A stretch of DNA of 64,000 nt. Origin: Corylus avellana (taxonomy: Eukaryota; Streptophyta; Magnoliopsida; Fagales; Betulaceae). Under the pieces are notes generated by a model. The model worked only from the letters and a program-made list of their open reading frames with translations, was not told the origin of the DNA and did no database searches. The stretch is from NCBI RefSeq assembly GCF_901000735.1, contig NC_081544.1, positions 33,493,235-33,557,234 of the forward strand, read 5' to 3'. The translations under genes were made by a program, and so were the position numbers. Below, piece by piece: positions 37,560-50,589 of this stretch. Positions within the stretch are counted from its first letter, which is position 1, and the number at the start of each line of letters is the position of its first letter.

Positions 37560-37703
37560 TCCTCACTTGGGTGGGGGGTAATTTCTGGGTAGGATCCTCC
37601 AGAAGACTGCATAAACCCACTGAGAATTTTCATGAATGCACAAACTTCTCAGGGTGTGTTGAAGGAGATGAGTAACAGCTAATGGGCTGAGATGTTCTTC
37701 CAT
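35932..37703 (-). CDS. bHLH-MYC_N domain nuclear protein, RSS3-like ('WNK-related'), complete
   Basis: Six exons on the minus strand: 37567-37703 (start ATG 37701-37703), 37372-37422, 37098-37283, 36874-36979, 36529-36570, 35932-36438. They join to 342 residues without a stop. Residues 1-185 match the bHLH-MYC N-terminal domain of a plant family usually annotated 'WNK kinase-related': LLQHTLRSLCIHENSQW, DGQGAYDRSRGNRRNW, LVWEDGFCNF, ELFFKMSHEIYNYGEG, LSAWHNSADSHPRTW, KTIALIAVREGVVQLGS, VVLLRKKFSYIESIPGVLL. There is no kinase domain and no bHLH, so the WNK name is misleading. Rice RSS3 of this family bridges JAZ repressors and bHLH factors in jasmonate and root-growth control; the same role here is inferred. 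The C-terminal third is Pro/Ser-rich and ends His-rich. Residue and exon structure are intact. Confidence 0.82.
37498..37557. repeat. (TA)n microsatellite of about 60 bp inside a 144-nt intron
   Basis: Almost pure TA/AT dinucleotides fill about 40% of intron 1 of the RSS3-like gene (37423-37566), starting nine bases from the donor site. It can fold into a hairpin and should vary in length between individuals. Confidence 0.95.
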
Positions 37704-37752
37704 CGACCTCTCTTAATTTCCTCTCCTTTATTTGCTCCTCCCTCTCTCTCTC

Positions 37753-37760
37753 TTTATATA
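37753..37760 (-). promoter_or_regulatory. Possible TATA box of the RSS3-like gene
   Basis: The minus strand reads TATATAAA about 50 bases before the ATG, followed by GA-rich DNA. The spacing leaves only a short 5' leader, and TA runs are common here, so this is tentative. Confidence 0.25.
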
Positions 37761-37881
37761 TATATCTATATATATTTTTTTAGGAGAAAGAAACTCTCCT
37801 CCTTTGCTGACACGTCATTATAATTATATATTGATATTTTTTTTAATATAATAAGCCTATCAACTAGCTAGGAAATCTCAC

Positions 37882-37917
<36 letters not shown>

Positions 37918-40349
37918 GTGTGTGTATGTGTTTGGAAGAGAAGTGAATTATATCCTGCTTTAAATTTTACCAAATTGATTGCATTTAGGCCCCACACTTT
38001 TCCCTCTTCCCGATTCCCAACGGTTTCTTTTTCAATCCTCCATTCAATACATTTTTTTCTCTCCCAACCTCATCATCCCAATTATGAATTATCGAAAGAG
38101 AGAGAGAGAGAGAGAGGACCAATTAAAACCTTATTATTCTGAGCCTACATCATGAGTATTGAGTAGCCAGCTCTATTTCTTTGATGATCCGTATCTATCT
38201 CCCCAGGCCCCAATTTATTCTTTTCCTTTTTCCTTTTCATTTTTTCCTGACACACTAAGGTATATATTAATTACACCTCTCATTATTTCAGTCCCAGGAG
38301 AAGAGCTTTAATTACCCACCACCTTCATTTATTCTGGCAATATAAAAGAACAAACTGCACAGCCTCCGGTTTTAACAGGAGCATGTTAAATTATTAGCCT
38401 GCACCAACATACTTGAGTAAAACATTTTACCACTGATAAATTCGTACGTGGCAGAGTTTCCCAGGATCCCGATGCCCAAAAGCTATAATATGACACTGTA
38501 TTAATTAATTAGCCAAATTAATTCTAAAAATTTGAGCATGCATTATATCAACATCAACATCCAAAAGCTATAATATCAACATCAACATCAACACCAAAGA
38601 GTTTCCTATCACTTATCTGGATACCTTTAAGTGTCCAACTGTAACACATTTTGTTTATAACGTGCTTGTAATGTTATGGGCCCAGGAGCTGGAATCACCA
38701 TAATACCATATCACTGACTTTGTGCATATCATGAAAATGCCTAACATTTTTGCCTGCAGGCATTCTGAACCAATGTTGTGGCTCTCATTCATCTTTCAAT
38801 TTGACTCTCAAGTTGGATCATAATTTAACCAACCAATCCAACAAGGGTTTTTTTTTTTTCTTTCTAACCTGAAATATGTTACTGGGTTTTCATGAATAGT
38901 ATATGTATATATTATGTTTTATATATAGTTTTAAGGTTCTCTGTCTCTCTGCCTGAGTTCATGATGAGTAAAAAGAAAGTTTAGAGCTCTCATTTCTCCA
39001 CCCTGACATCAAGAAGTTTGACAGATCATCATGCACTCCCTTTGACCGTCTGTTAAAAAGACAGTCCTCTCAATTGCAAGATGTAATAAATGAATTTATT
39101 TTCTTTGTTTGTACACCAGCTTTTGCGACCTTAAATTTTTGATAGTGACAGACATTATTTTCTACTTGGCTTCTTCTGTCTAGATCTCTCTGTGTGTGTG
39201 AGAAAGAGAGAGAGAAAGAATTATAAATAAATATGAAGTGGGTTCTGTTATTTGATAATTAATAAAAGAGTTGGCGACAGAATCTGATGGTGGTGATGTA
39301 AGCAGAATGAGGGTGTTGGAGGTGCAATTTGATGAGGTTTGGATTTTATTGACGGTGGAAATGGACATATTTATTTTGGTTTTTTCTTCTTTTTAATAAC
39401 GCTTCCAAGACTTTTATAATATTTGTGATGGAATTGGAGGAATTGGTATGGGAGGAAAGAATGGCACAAGAAGAGTCTTGGTCAAGACAACAGCTGCTGG
39501 CTAATGCCCCATCCCTTTCTAGCAATAAAGGAAGTGGAATCTCTGCTCTTCCCATCCCTTCCCAATGTCCCTTTTCATTTTGTAAATTCTCCAATCCAAC
39601 AAACATCCAAAAATTATTGGTTTTCAAAAGCATGCATCTATAATGATATGGTGCCTTAAAATTATAAATTCAGAGCAAGCAAAATATCATCTCCTATCAT
39701 TAAATAATTTCCTTGTCGTATTTGAAGTGGTTGATGCCTATTCTTCACATTCATTTTTTATTGGCTGATGTAGTGTATTTTAAGTGGTTAGCTTCTCATA
39801 TCGGTCGTCACTTGAAAAACATTAAATTAATTGATATAAGATGAGTGTAAAGAGAAACATTATTATATGTAGTGATGATAGCTTGTTGGAAGGTAGAACA
39901 GCAAATCTCATTCCCCACCCCCATAAATTAAGCATAGTATTTTATGGAAAAAAAGGTTGGTACGGGAGCAAAGAATGGTAGAAGAGTGTAATTTAATATT
40001 GTTTTGGAATGTTTGAAATTGTGTTATATTCATATGATAGGTAGGGTTAGATTGCCTTTTTTTTTTTTTTTTTTTTTTGTCTTAATTAAAGAAACAGAAA
40101 CACAAACAACAGCTCAGTTTACTTGGGTTTTGTTAGAAACCACAGTTGGCGATTAGGCAGGAATCTGTGATGTCCGAAGATCTAAATTTCAGTGTTTCTT
40201 GGAGTGATGAAATATCTTTTCCCACTTAACAAACATATGTTTTCACACATTTTCCCAAACGGCAACCTATGTCTTGGTAGGGCTTTTTTTTAATTTTTAA
40301 TTTTCTTGGGTACGTGTGGATATATTATATATATCTACCAACGTATTTT

Positions 40350-40384
<35 letters not shown>

Positions 40385-40600
40385 CATGCATGCATCTGTA
40401 TGCTGTCATGGAATCATGCATGGGGGATGCAACTATTCCTTCCATGCTTGACATGACTCAAAAGTCAAAAGAAGTAAGGTATTAAAGCAATAAATAAATC
40501 AAGAGATTAATCTTACATGCATGGTTCAACATAGCTTTTCTTTCAAAAAAAAAAAAAAAAAAAAAGCTTTTTTTTTTTAATGCTAAATATTTAAAAAATA

Positions 40601-40760
40601 ATAATGCTATTTAGTATGTCGTTATACAATTAGGAAGATGTGATAATGAAAATTAATTTTTAGATCAGCAAGAACTTATAAAAAGAAGAAAAAAAATAAA
40701 TGACTAATTTTCATTGTCATATTATATTAGATAGTTGTATAACATTTTGCTGAATAAAAT
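40601..40760. mobile_element. MITE-like inverted repeat, second copy of the 20146 family
   Basis: The left arm GCTATTTAGTATGTCGTTAT faces a right arm reading ATAACATTTTGCTGAATA, and TTATACAATTAGGAAGATGT matches the copy at 20146-20320. No coding capacity. Confidence 0.5.
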
Positions 40761-40960
40761 TTCTCTTAAAAAAAAAAAAAAAAGTAAAAAATTTTAAAAT
40801 ATATAATGAAAAATTGTTTTACCATATATTGTAAGTAATAGAAATGGTGACTAGTAAGGTAAATTTGGATTAAATGTCTAAAAAGGAAAAGATAATGACG
40901 AAAAGATTTTTCTCAACAGTCATCTCCTAGATTATCAATAGAGCTATATCTTCAAAAAAG

Positions 40961-41002
<42 letters not shown>

Positions 41003-41725
41003 ATTTGCTTTTATGTCAGGCCCTAGTTATGCTGTGCATATATCTTCCTTTGGCTTAGTTATACGCTGATGGTGGCATCATTTTTGCTGATTCCAGATAT
41101 GAAAGGGGTTCAGATTTAAAAGTAAAAAAAGGCACCATTATGATTCATGAAAGAGCTGGATGCCACGACTTTCCATGGCTCTAGCTAGCTAGCTCTCACC
41201 AAGAACAAAGTGTAGGCCAGTAGGGTAAGCTGAGAAAAGAAAGAGATTTATGATAGATTTTTGAAACTTATCACACAAATTGGCCATGATTGGGATACCC
41301 TAGCTAGAGAGACAGATGGCCACAAGGAGATCGATCAGGGTGTAGGGTGGATGTAAGAGGTTGGTCAAATGCCTTTCAAATCTACAAGGCATCAAGTGAA
41401 GGCAATATTGCTGGTCACCATTTTAGCCCAAAAAAGCTTGTGTGCCCATCCAAGAAACAAAAGTAAAAAGCAGAAAAAGAAAGAAAGAAAGTCCTTTTTA
41501 TTCACTTTTGGCTAACCTTTTGGTTGCTGTAAAACAGAGTTTTTTTTTTTTTTTTCTTTTTCTCAAAAACTTCAGTAGTCCTCGACTCCCACCCACACCA
41601 GCTTTTCCAAGTCATATCTATGTAGCAAAAAGGCCCCCACATTTGCTCAACATGGCACTAGGCATAACTAGGATTACCCTTTATTGAGGTCTGCATAGGT
41701 TTTCTTGTGTTAAACTAATGATTAA

Positions 41726-41958
41726 GAGTTTGTTTGAGATTATATTTGAGAAATAGAGATTTTAAGTTAAAAATAGCTTTTAGACAAAAACTTTATTTTT
41801 AAGCTTTTATCAAAAGTGTGTTTTGTCCATTTTTAGGCTTTTTGAACCCTTAAAAGCTTTTTTATTTTTTTACCAAACGAGTACTTTTTTCTTCAAACAT
41901 ACTTTTTTAGAATTAAAAAGCACTTTTAAAGCCCTCAAACGCAATTCCAAACAAGCTC
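41726..41958 (+). mobile_element. Tourist-like MITE, copy 4 of 5
   Basis: Ends GAGTTTGTTTGAGATT and, reversed, GAGCTTGTTTGGAATTGC. TAA is duplicated at 41723-41725 and 41959-41961. Interior blocks CAAAAGTGTGTTTTG and CCAAACGAGTACTTTTT match the other copies. Confidence 0.75.
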
Positions 41959-42954
41959 TAAGTGATTAAATTTACATTTTCTTATCAGCTTAAGCTTTTA
42001 AGATAACTAGTAATTTAACATGATATCAGAGCCAAAAGCACTAGGATCGAACTTTAACTCCATCAATTCACCCTATTTAAATTCAATATTCCACATTAGT
42101 CTTAAACTTTTAGAATAACTGTTTTAACACCTTGCACATCACAACCATCCAATGTGTTGTGGGAGATGATGTACGGGATCCACCCAATTACCCTTATTGT
42201 GAATACAGATGTTCAACACAATCTCCATTCTCCACTAAAGCTTACAAGAATTTTGCCCATCTCTACGTCAACACCACCCCCATGCCATTCACTATCATCA
42301 TCCGTCAACATCATAACAAAGCAGACCTGTGACCAACAACGACACAACTAGCTACTTCATGTTGGTCCACTTTCTTGCTGTAATCGCATGCTTAATTAAA
42401 CCACCTAAGCTACCTTGGTTTACTTTCATTATCCTAGCTCGTACGTGTAATATATATATGTTTTGAATGACAAAACATATATATGCAGAGGTTAATGGAA
42501 ACAAGCAAGCAAAAAGGGTTGCTAATTGTCTCTCATTTGGACATCAAAATCATAATTAGATGATAAGCAATATATGTAATATATGTTTAATCAGGAGATG
42601 GGTTGGGGTGGGGTGGGGAGCAGCTTTTGATGATGCTAGCTTCTTTTGCCAACAGAGTAAAGAAAGGGACTCACATTTAATCATAGAGAGAGGGAATATG
42701 CATCTACCGCTGTATGTGTGGTTGCAAGAAGACAACATGAGTGAGATATGCAGGGTACCAAGAGATCACACACATCACACACACCCCTTTTCTTTCCCCT
42801 AACTACCAACCACGGTATGTCTCTAACACTTTATAATTATTGCCTTCAAATTATCGTGCATATTGTTAAGCTCAATGTGCTGCTTTCAATCTAGTGTTCA
42901 GAAGCATTTCTGACCGATCTCTCTTTCTCTCTTTCATTTAGATTAAGAGATAAA

Positions 42955-42997
<43 letters not shown>

Positions 42998-45419
42998 CCT
43001 TCATTTTTCTCACTCCTCAAATTCTCTCCAACAATAACATTATTTTTTTCCTTTCTTGAACTTAATGACGGTGGCCGGGTTAGATTTTTTTATCTTCCGT
43101 CGTCAAAGGGATCATCAGGCCCAACGTCTTGGGCCTACGATTTCTCAAAGAGAGATGATATCAACGTGGTTTTTTTTTTCTTTTTCAGATTTTTACATTA
43201 CAATTTACAAACGTGGTACATGCTACAGAAGAACTAGTACTCTCTTTCACGTTGGTGGGCCATGGCCCAAGGGCAATCGATTCCCCTGCATCATCATCCA
43301 ATTTATGGGTCCTTTTTTTTTTTTTTTTTTTCGACCGTATATTATATTATATTTATTCATAATTTAATAAATTGAATTTCCAAGGAGTTTCCGTCCCACG
43401 GAACAAAGATACAAAAGGGCAGAATATGGTTGATTGGAACCCAGCGTTAGGGCACTATCAAAGAAACAGTAAATGAACCATGATGAGAGCAGAGCAGGGC
43501 CGGGGCCTGGCTAACAAGTACGGCAGTTGGCTAAGCTTTTCTTACTTAATTTATTTTGTAGTAGGAGTAGCAGCCAATGGGTTGGTGTTGTGTAGTCCCT
43601 CTCCATGGCTCTGCTACGTACGAGTCCAAAAATGCAGAGGGGGAGAAGTGAAGTGAAAGGAGGGTAATGGCTTCATCACCATGTACTTTTTAAAGCAGTC
43701 CCCCTCTGGAGGGACAAGTGCATCTTCTTCCACCTCTCCTGGCATGTTATTTCCACGGGTTTGAGAGTGACATCTCCCATACGTGGCACGCCCTGGTTGG
43801 CAAAGACCTTTCAACTACACAACACTAATAATCTTTTTTTTTTTTTTTTTTTTTATTGACATTGTTAGGCAGATTATTCAAAGTAGCCCTTCAACTTTTT
43901 CGAATTTGGACTCACACCCTTCTACTTTAATAAAATTATATTTGTTCTGATAAATAGTCCATCAGAGAAGATTTAGATGGAAGAAGAATGCTAGTTTTAA
44001 TGCATCTGAAATGATTACTCTACTCCCATATCTTTCCAAATCTTCATAATGATAAGAAATTTCCAAATTGGCAATCTATCATTATGTGGAAGAAGAATAT
44101 TGTCGATCCTGGATGAATGATGTTATAGTACTACGACTATAGTTTTAAAATTATATGCACGTTTTGTTTTTTAGCAAATCGAAAATCTGTTCCATACAGG
44201 TATACAACGCATTAGAGGACAAAGAATGTCCAAACCATATGGAAAATAGTAAATTTAATAGTTTAGTTAATACTTTAATTTTTTTTCACATGTGAAATTT
44301 TAATTGAAATTAGGATAGATGGTAGAGTAATGTTCGCATTCAAAATGTAACACTCCGATCCCGTGTTGAAATTATGAGTAGCTCACATAAAGAATACTTA
44401 TAAGTGCTAATTACTTATTAGATGAAATTAGGCCTAGAAAAGTTTTAAATTAACTAGTTCTTTTGAGACAATAACACAAATGTGTGTCCGTCGTGTGGTT
44501 TATTGGGTTTGATCCCATTCCAACTGCTTTCTCACTTATTTTATGTTCTTCCCGAGGAAAAAAAATCCCTTCTGTTTGTAACGTCCTTTTCTTTGTTTAG
44601 TCTATTTGTTGTTTGCTTGGTCTCGGTTTAGAATGTACTTTAAATAATAATAATAATTTGTACAAACTTGGGGTAAAAGGTTTTTTTTTTTTTTTTAACG
44701 ATTAGTTATATTCTAATAAACTTTGTTTTCAAATGGTAGTTCAATCAATTAGGGATCATGATTCATGAAACGTAAGTGACTAATTTAAATTTTTATTTTT
44801 CTTTTTTTATGTGAACATATAAAAATAAATAAATGTGTATTTCAATTATTGCCCTCAATTTCACCTGCTTGTTTCATCAGGCGCCACTAATTATCGTGTC
44901 CACTCACTTTACCATTTTGCTGGCAGACAAGAAGTGAAGGAATTATAGAGCAATTGGGTTATCTTCATTTTCTCTGCCTACCCATTGATCACAAGGTGCA
45001 CAAGGACGACCTAATTGATGGAAGAGGGGTCGGTGGCTACCCTAATGATAGTGTACAAATTAAGGACAAGTACGTCATCTTCTACTTATTGAAGTAAAAT
45101 GGGGGCATAATCCATGTGGTTCTGCTCTTTCAAGTACTAACCTGTCCTCAAATGATTTTTCATATTGATGTGTGCCCAAATCAACATCAAAGAAATGACT
45201 GGAATCACCTAATGAGTGCCTTCCAGAAGATCATAGTGTCCAAAAGCAATGGGCTCTTTTGTTTTTTTTTTTTGTTTTTTTAAATAAATAAATAAATCAA
45301 AGGGTGTTTTTTATGGTGTAATAAAAAGGTGAAAGTAGTTTGTGAGTATTTTTTATGATTATAAAGATCATCATAGTGTGCATAAGGATTTCGGCGATTA
45401 TCAATTTCCTTCTTATCAC

Positions 45420-46440
45420 TCTCAATCAAATTGAAGTGGATGTTGAAGATGCCCAATTTGCCAAGGAGGTGACCAAAGAGTGCTACACCAAGTGCTTTGA
45501 TAAATATCGGCAAGTTGCAGATCTGTAGGCACATGAAATGCTTTGGCTTGAAGGTTTTCTTAGATCATGTGTCAATCAATCTTTATATATTTTGTTCGAG
45601 AATGAAATAATTGGTTCGGGACTATTTGGGTGGCTACCTTGTTATCACAATATAGCTAGGCCTATTATGGATGTGACACATTAAGATTTACCAATCAAAG
45701 TTTTAGCGAGTAATCTCACAACAAGTAGAGACCATAACTCTATATTCTACTTCAGCCAAAGACTATAACATTGGTGTTTGCTTCAAAGTCTTTAAGGAGA
45801 ATACAAAACCCCGATATTCAAGTGTTTTTGCATTATTCCCGATTTGTATCACAAAATGAATGTAATTGAATATTGTTTGTGGCCAACAAAAAAATCCCTT
45901 GACCTAGTGAGAGCTTGATGCATCATAACAAACACATGTAAGTAAGATGTGTGTTGCTTTCCATAAACCGACTTAACACATATTGCATAGGCTAAATTTG
46001 GAACTTACCAACTAATCACCGATATAACAAGGGATTCATCCTAGTTTGGCACCAACAATGTATATATCTTCAAGTATCTCTAAGCATACTACCATTTGTG
46101 ATAAGAATATCCTTTTGTCGAGCAACCCTCTTCAATACCCAAAAAGTACCGCCAATATAATTAATATTAGTTACATACACATGAATTGTTGTCTCTCATG
46201 AGATTAGATGAATTTATAACATGCTTTAATGAGAGTGAATATAGTTTTGCATACCATTGCCTTGGAATTAGGATCATCTATAGTTTATTTGAACTAAAAA
46301 ATATCCAATTAGCTATATTTGAAGAGTATTTTTATCTCCTCAAAGTAAAAACGACAATAATACTCTTCGAATGAACTGAAGAGAATCTATTTCATTACCT
46401 TGACTCTTGTTCAAGGCCTAACAAGAATTTATTGAGTTTG
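45420..46440 (-). mobile_element. Degenerate Copia polyprotein remnant
   Basis: Read on the minus strand, pieces of a Copia RT/RNase H region appear in order but in changing frames with stops: SGFCIL near 45810, then LAEVEYRVMVSTCCEIT near 45720, and at the C-terminal end FIKALGVALFGHLLGKLGI at about 45440-45500. The last is the consensus tail of Copia polyproteins (TKALG...F..L..KLG). No long frame remains and no LTRs could be defined. The part between 45850 and 46440 is assigned with less certainty. Confidence 0.65.
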
Positions 46441-47034
46441 CATGCAAACTGAGCAGATGACCATCCAACCAATATAAATAACTAGTATTTAGCGTCATTT
46501 TTTTCAAATTTCTATTTCATGCTACTTATACCTATCACTGGCCCTGGGCTTGCCACGAGGCTCAGGTGCATGTGGGCTTGGTTTTTGGTTCGGGTCCTGA
46601 GCGCAATGCAAGAGAAAGTTAGACTGAGGATGTGTATATTTCTTCGCTGTCCAGTAAGCCCATGGATTTGGCTTTCATCAACAACGCGCAGTTCTCTTCT
46701 GAAACGTATCTACATGAACTTCGGACTGTTAAATTGGATTTTGTTGGGCTTGCGGACCCCGTAATTGGTCCATTGATCACTTGACCCGAAATCCGGATCC
46801 CTTTCTTAGGCAGGCCCAATAATTGTTTTTGTAATCCCCGCACCGCACGAGGTAATTCATAATTGCCTACAAGAGTCGTTGCAACAGAAGAGTCTTCGAC
46901 GAAAGTGGGCCACGTGGGCAATAGTTACCGCAAATCTGTTATAAAAAACGGCAAACATCAAGATGAGATTACTTTCATCTCCTCTCTTTTACACTCTTGC
47001 TCCCTAAAAAAAAAAGGAACCGGATTTTAGACAA
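46441..47034. other. Unassigned stretch upstream of the transporter array
   Basis: Less AT-rich than its surroundings, with open frames on both strands (46519-46764 plus, 46619-46921 minus) that I do not recognise. A TATAAAA at about 46940 is followed by CT-rich DNA and then an A run at 47007, so a small promoter-like or SINE/LTR-like unit is possible. No protein motif supports a gene. Confidence 0.3.
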
Positions 47035-47495
47035 GGGAGTATCCGGTTCAGGATATGATTTTGAAAGCTTACAAAATGGGACATGTGTTCCTTTAATAAA
47101 AAATAATAATAAAATATTATTTAATATTAAAAAAATTAATAAAAAAATAAAAAGTAGTTGGTCATTTTATCTTAACCATAGGAGGTAGCCGACTACTCCC
47201 ATTTTAGCTAGGAGTCACCACTAAATTACTAATGGCTTGCCAAAGGTTGCTAAACCACCCTTAATAGCCAACCCATTATATATATATTTTTTTGTTTGGC
47301 CATTGGGGTGGCTGTACCACCCTCAAGAGTCATGAGGTGATTTCGGCCACTCCCATCAAAGACGTTTATTAATTTATTTTTTATTTTTTTAATATTAAAT
47401 GATATTTTACTATTATTTTTTATTAATAAAATATATGTCCCATTTATGATTATAAGATTTTAAAAAAATCCTAATTATAAACTAGATACTCTCCC
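47035..47495. mobile_element. Foldback element with GGGTGGC-type core
   Basis: The two arms, each about 120 bp, are inverted repeats: AATGGGACATGTG followed by A/T-rich TAATAAAAAATAATAATAAA on the left, and its complement ending ATATGTCCCATTT on the right. The outer ends are GGGAGTATCC and GGATAG-like AGATACTCTCCC. Between them lies a core with GGGTGGCTGTACCACCC, in the style of the 33069 element core. No coding capacity; the target duplication is unclear. Confidence 0.55.
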
Positions 47496-47737
47496 ATCCA
47501 AAATCGACCGATGAGAATCCAATTCCCTAAAAAAAAATCTAAAAATTTATCCAATGTTAAAGGTTGTTTCATGTTTTGACACCGCCAGGCGCCAACAATC
47601 AATATATATTTTTTTTCTTTCTTAATTTCGTTAAAAATCTCATGTCTTCTTCACATTCCCTCACAAAGAAAAAAATTACAAGTCATTTTCAGGAAAAAAA
47701 AAAAAAAGGTAATTTAAAAAAACAAAAAAAACAAAAA

Positions 47738-47818
47738 GGTGACGTAGCTCCTGATCTCACCAATTTTGACCCTTGTGAGAGGTGTTTTGGGGTTTTGATA
47801 ACGACTTCCCTGATAGGC
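47738..47818 (+). repeat. 5'-flank block of gene A shared with gene B
   Basis: GTGACGTAGCTCCTGATCTC followed by ACCAATTTTGACC and GAGAGGTGTTTTGGGGTTTTG matches 52062-52142 upstream of gene B. This is a relic of the duplication that made genes A and B. It may hold promoter elements (it contains TGACGT, the core of bZIP/TGA sites). Confidence 0.7.
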
Positions 47819-48308
47819 TACTCCAAATCTCCAATCCAGCGATGCCGATAATAAATAGGCTTTGAGTCACACGTGTCACGTTTATAAACTCTCTCCTACA
47901 ATTATTGGGCTTTTGGGTTAATGGGCTCGCCTGGATTTATTCTTCCGTTCACTTTCTTTTACATTATTTAAAAATTTTAAATAACATATTCCACCGTTAA
48001 ATCTATAAATTTAACCGTACTGTAACATTCTCTCCATTTCGTGATTTATATTCTCCCCACGCATTTCCATATTCAATAATTAAATAGAATAATTAAAATC
48101 CCATGCATGCTTGGTGGAAAGGCGAATAATTGCAGCAACATTTGGACCACTCTTGGTCTCTATCGATCGTTGTCGTATTTAGACTTTTTAACTCTTTACA
48201 TTCGTTTTATTTTTACAGCGCAGTGGAGTAGTAGATATTGCAGGAGCGTTTGTCCTGTTCATGACTCAACAAGCAGCGTTGCAGAGAGGGAGAGATAGAG
48301 AGAGAGAG

Positions 48309-50589
48309 ATGAGGGGCTTAGGAGTAACAGCAGCCATGGTGGCGACACAGTTCGCCGACGTGGGCTTGAACACCATATTAAAAGCTGCCATGAGTAGAGA
48401 AGGGATGAGTAACTTTGTTTTTGTTGTTTACTCAAACGCCCTCGCCGTCCTCGTCCTTTTTGCAGCTTCCGTCATCGTTTACAGGTTCACATAATCATCT
48501 GATCCTACTTTTCTAACTCCACAACTATTACTTTACTGTACTGATCATCAACATTTTTTCTCTGGGTAATTTGATTTGCAGAAAAAGAAGTCTTCCTCCA
48601 GTAACTTCTTTAGTATTGTGTAAAATCTTTCTTCTTGGCCTGCTAAGGTACTTTTCCTGTATAATTGAGATTATAATTAGCAAGAAATAAATCCCAAATG
48701 GGTTTCTAATCTTTGGTCTGAGGGTATGCTCACACTAATTTATGATATATCATGATTTTTGGGGGGCTTTATAGTTGCTGTGTGCAGACCTTCATGTACG
48801 CTGGCATAGGGTACAGCTCTCCAACTTTATCCTCAGCAATAGTCGATTTGACCCCGGCTTTTACCTTCATGCTTGCCATCATCTCCAGGTGCGTCTCTTT
48901 CCCTCTGTTCCAAGTGCTAAGAGCCAAAACTACTCGAACCAGTCACCTATCAGAATGTGCCACATTTGTGCTGGTTCCATTTCTGTTTTTAACCCAAACA
49001 TGGGGGTTATAATTCAGAATTTAGCAATCATAGACTTAGCTTTCTTTTCTCCCATTTTCACCCTCTCAAATGTGAAGGGTGCATATATATTATTGGGGTT
49101 TCCCTAATACATTTCAGTGCTAAAATAATCTTGTAGAACAATGTTGCTACTAAATTCACCATTTTCTATCGGTTTAAGCTAACCTGATATTGGAACAAAG
49201 GGCATGTGGTCAAACCTTGTCTTAACCATTTATCCCTCATTTCAATTACGATAGTTAATATGTTGTATAATCGGAGAATGTTAAAGTATTAATTAAATGA
49301 TTAAATTCAACATTTCCTATTAGTTTAAGCTTTTGAGACAATTGGTGTGTTGCCTCTTGTAAACACTAATCAATACTAGCTTTAGTTATTAGATTCTACA
49401 TTTAGTATTAAGGAATGAATTATAGAAAACATCATTTGAAGTCACAAGTAGCTTTAACATGGGGATAAAACACTAATGCGAATCCTCTTGAGGTTCCAAT
49501 TAGATCAACCAGTGCAAACTTTTGAAGACATTATCTTTTCTGTAGACATGATTCACCAAGATTCTTCCAAAATATGTGGAAAACAAGGCTTTAATCTAAT
49601 GGTGGTTGTAGGATGGAAAAGCTGGACTTGAGAGTCCAAAGCAGTCTGGCCAAGTGTATTGGAACCATAGTATCTATCTCAGGCGCATTGATTGTGACTT
49701 TATACAGAGGTCTGCCTCTGGCAAGTGTTGCCGCATCACCCAATAGTCAACCCAATGAGGTCCTTTTATCAGCGCAAACAAATTGGGTCCTTGGAGGCAT
49801 TCTCCTAACATTTGGTAGCTTATGTCTTTCAACATTGTTTATTGTCCAGGTAAACCTTGTTTAAACATTCAAGTCACCTCTTAATGCTTTTCTTGCAGGC
49901 AATATATCTCAGAAAATTAACTTCATTTTTTTTTTACCATATCCAGACCCTGATTATAAGGGAGTGTCCTGCAGAGTTGATTGTAACACTCATTTGTTGC
50001 ACTTTTGTGACCCTCCAATCTACCGCGATTGCTCTAATTGCAGAGATAGATAATCCAAACGCTTGGAGACTAGGGTCTAATATGGAGTTGATAGCCGTAG
50101 GGTACTCGGTAAGCATAGAGAAGATGATATGCTCTATATATTATAGGATCATAATTCTATCACTCATTATGGTTTGCTTTTTTCTCCAGGCTGTTTTGGT
50201 GGTAGCTGCACGAAGTGTTGCTGTTACATGGGCATGTCGCAAGAAGGGCCCTGTCTTTGTTGCATTGTTTAGCCCACTGGGGATTGTCATTGCAGTTGCC
50301 ATGGGGATCCCTTTTCTTGGGGAGACTCTTTATCTTGGAAGGTATATTTTTTCAAAACTCAATGTATTGATTCTGTGAATTATTAAGGGATATTCCTAAT
50401 TATTATGGTTCAATTTCATTCATGTGCAGTGTAATAGGAGCAGCTGTAATAGCTCTTGGGTTTTATGCTGTGATATGGGGGCAAGCCCAAGAAGAGAAGA
50501 CGATTGGAAACAGGGGAGTTTGTTGCTCTGACTCTGAGTCATCTTCTTCTAAAGTTCCTCTTTTGCAAAACAAAGGCTTGGACATCTAG
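48309..50589 (+). CDS. WAT1-related/UMAMIT transporter, array gene A, complete
   Basis: Seven exons: 48309-48484, 48582-48647, 48775-48888, 49612-49849, 49947-50108, 50190-50341, 50430-50589; 355 residues. The protein has two EamA halves with about ten membrane helices. Family marks: GLNTILKAAMSREGMSNFVFVVYSNALA near the start (residues about 18-45, split across helix 1-2), YAGIGYSSPTLSSAI and LTPAFTFMLAII (exon 3), MEKLDLR (about 120), GTIVSISGALIVTLYRG, NPNAWRLG, and [20 protein letters not shown] with FLGE in exon 6. The UMAMIT family exports amino acids, and WAT1 itself moves auxin, at the plasma membrane or tonoplast. This branch resembles the Arabidopsis UMAMIT37-47 group, which also occurs in tandem arrays. 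Substrate unknown. The ATG at 48309 gives the family N-terminus; an in-frame ATG at 48261 would add 16 Arg-rich residues. Confidence 0.9.

Larger units (their letters stand above)
37704..45419. other. Gene-free spacer rich in simple repeats
   Basis: No supported gene. Simple repeats include CT at 37885-37915, GA near 38097-38115, and AT runs at 40353-40380, 40963-41000 and 42959-42992. Two MITEs are listed separately. Stretches such as 43400-45400 hold only short frames without recognisable motifs. Confidence 0.55.

Noticed and set aside
37391..37675. Plus- and minus-strand frames with Tyr-Ile repeats
   Set aside because: These are translations of the TA microsatellite in intron 1 and of exon 1 of the RSS3-like gene in the wrong frames.
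46519..46921. Possible small gene (81 codons plus, 100 codons minus)
   Set aside because: No recognisable motif, frames on both strands overlap, and the stretch lies between a dead Copia element and a foldback repeat. Kept only as an unassigned region.
48261..48308. Upstream in-frame ATG as the start of gene A
   Set aside because: The added residues (Arg/Glu-rich, from a GA repeat) are absent from B, C and D; the ATG at 48309 gives the family N-terminus.
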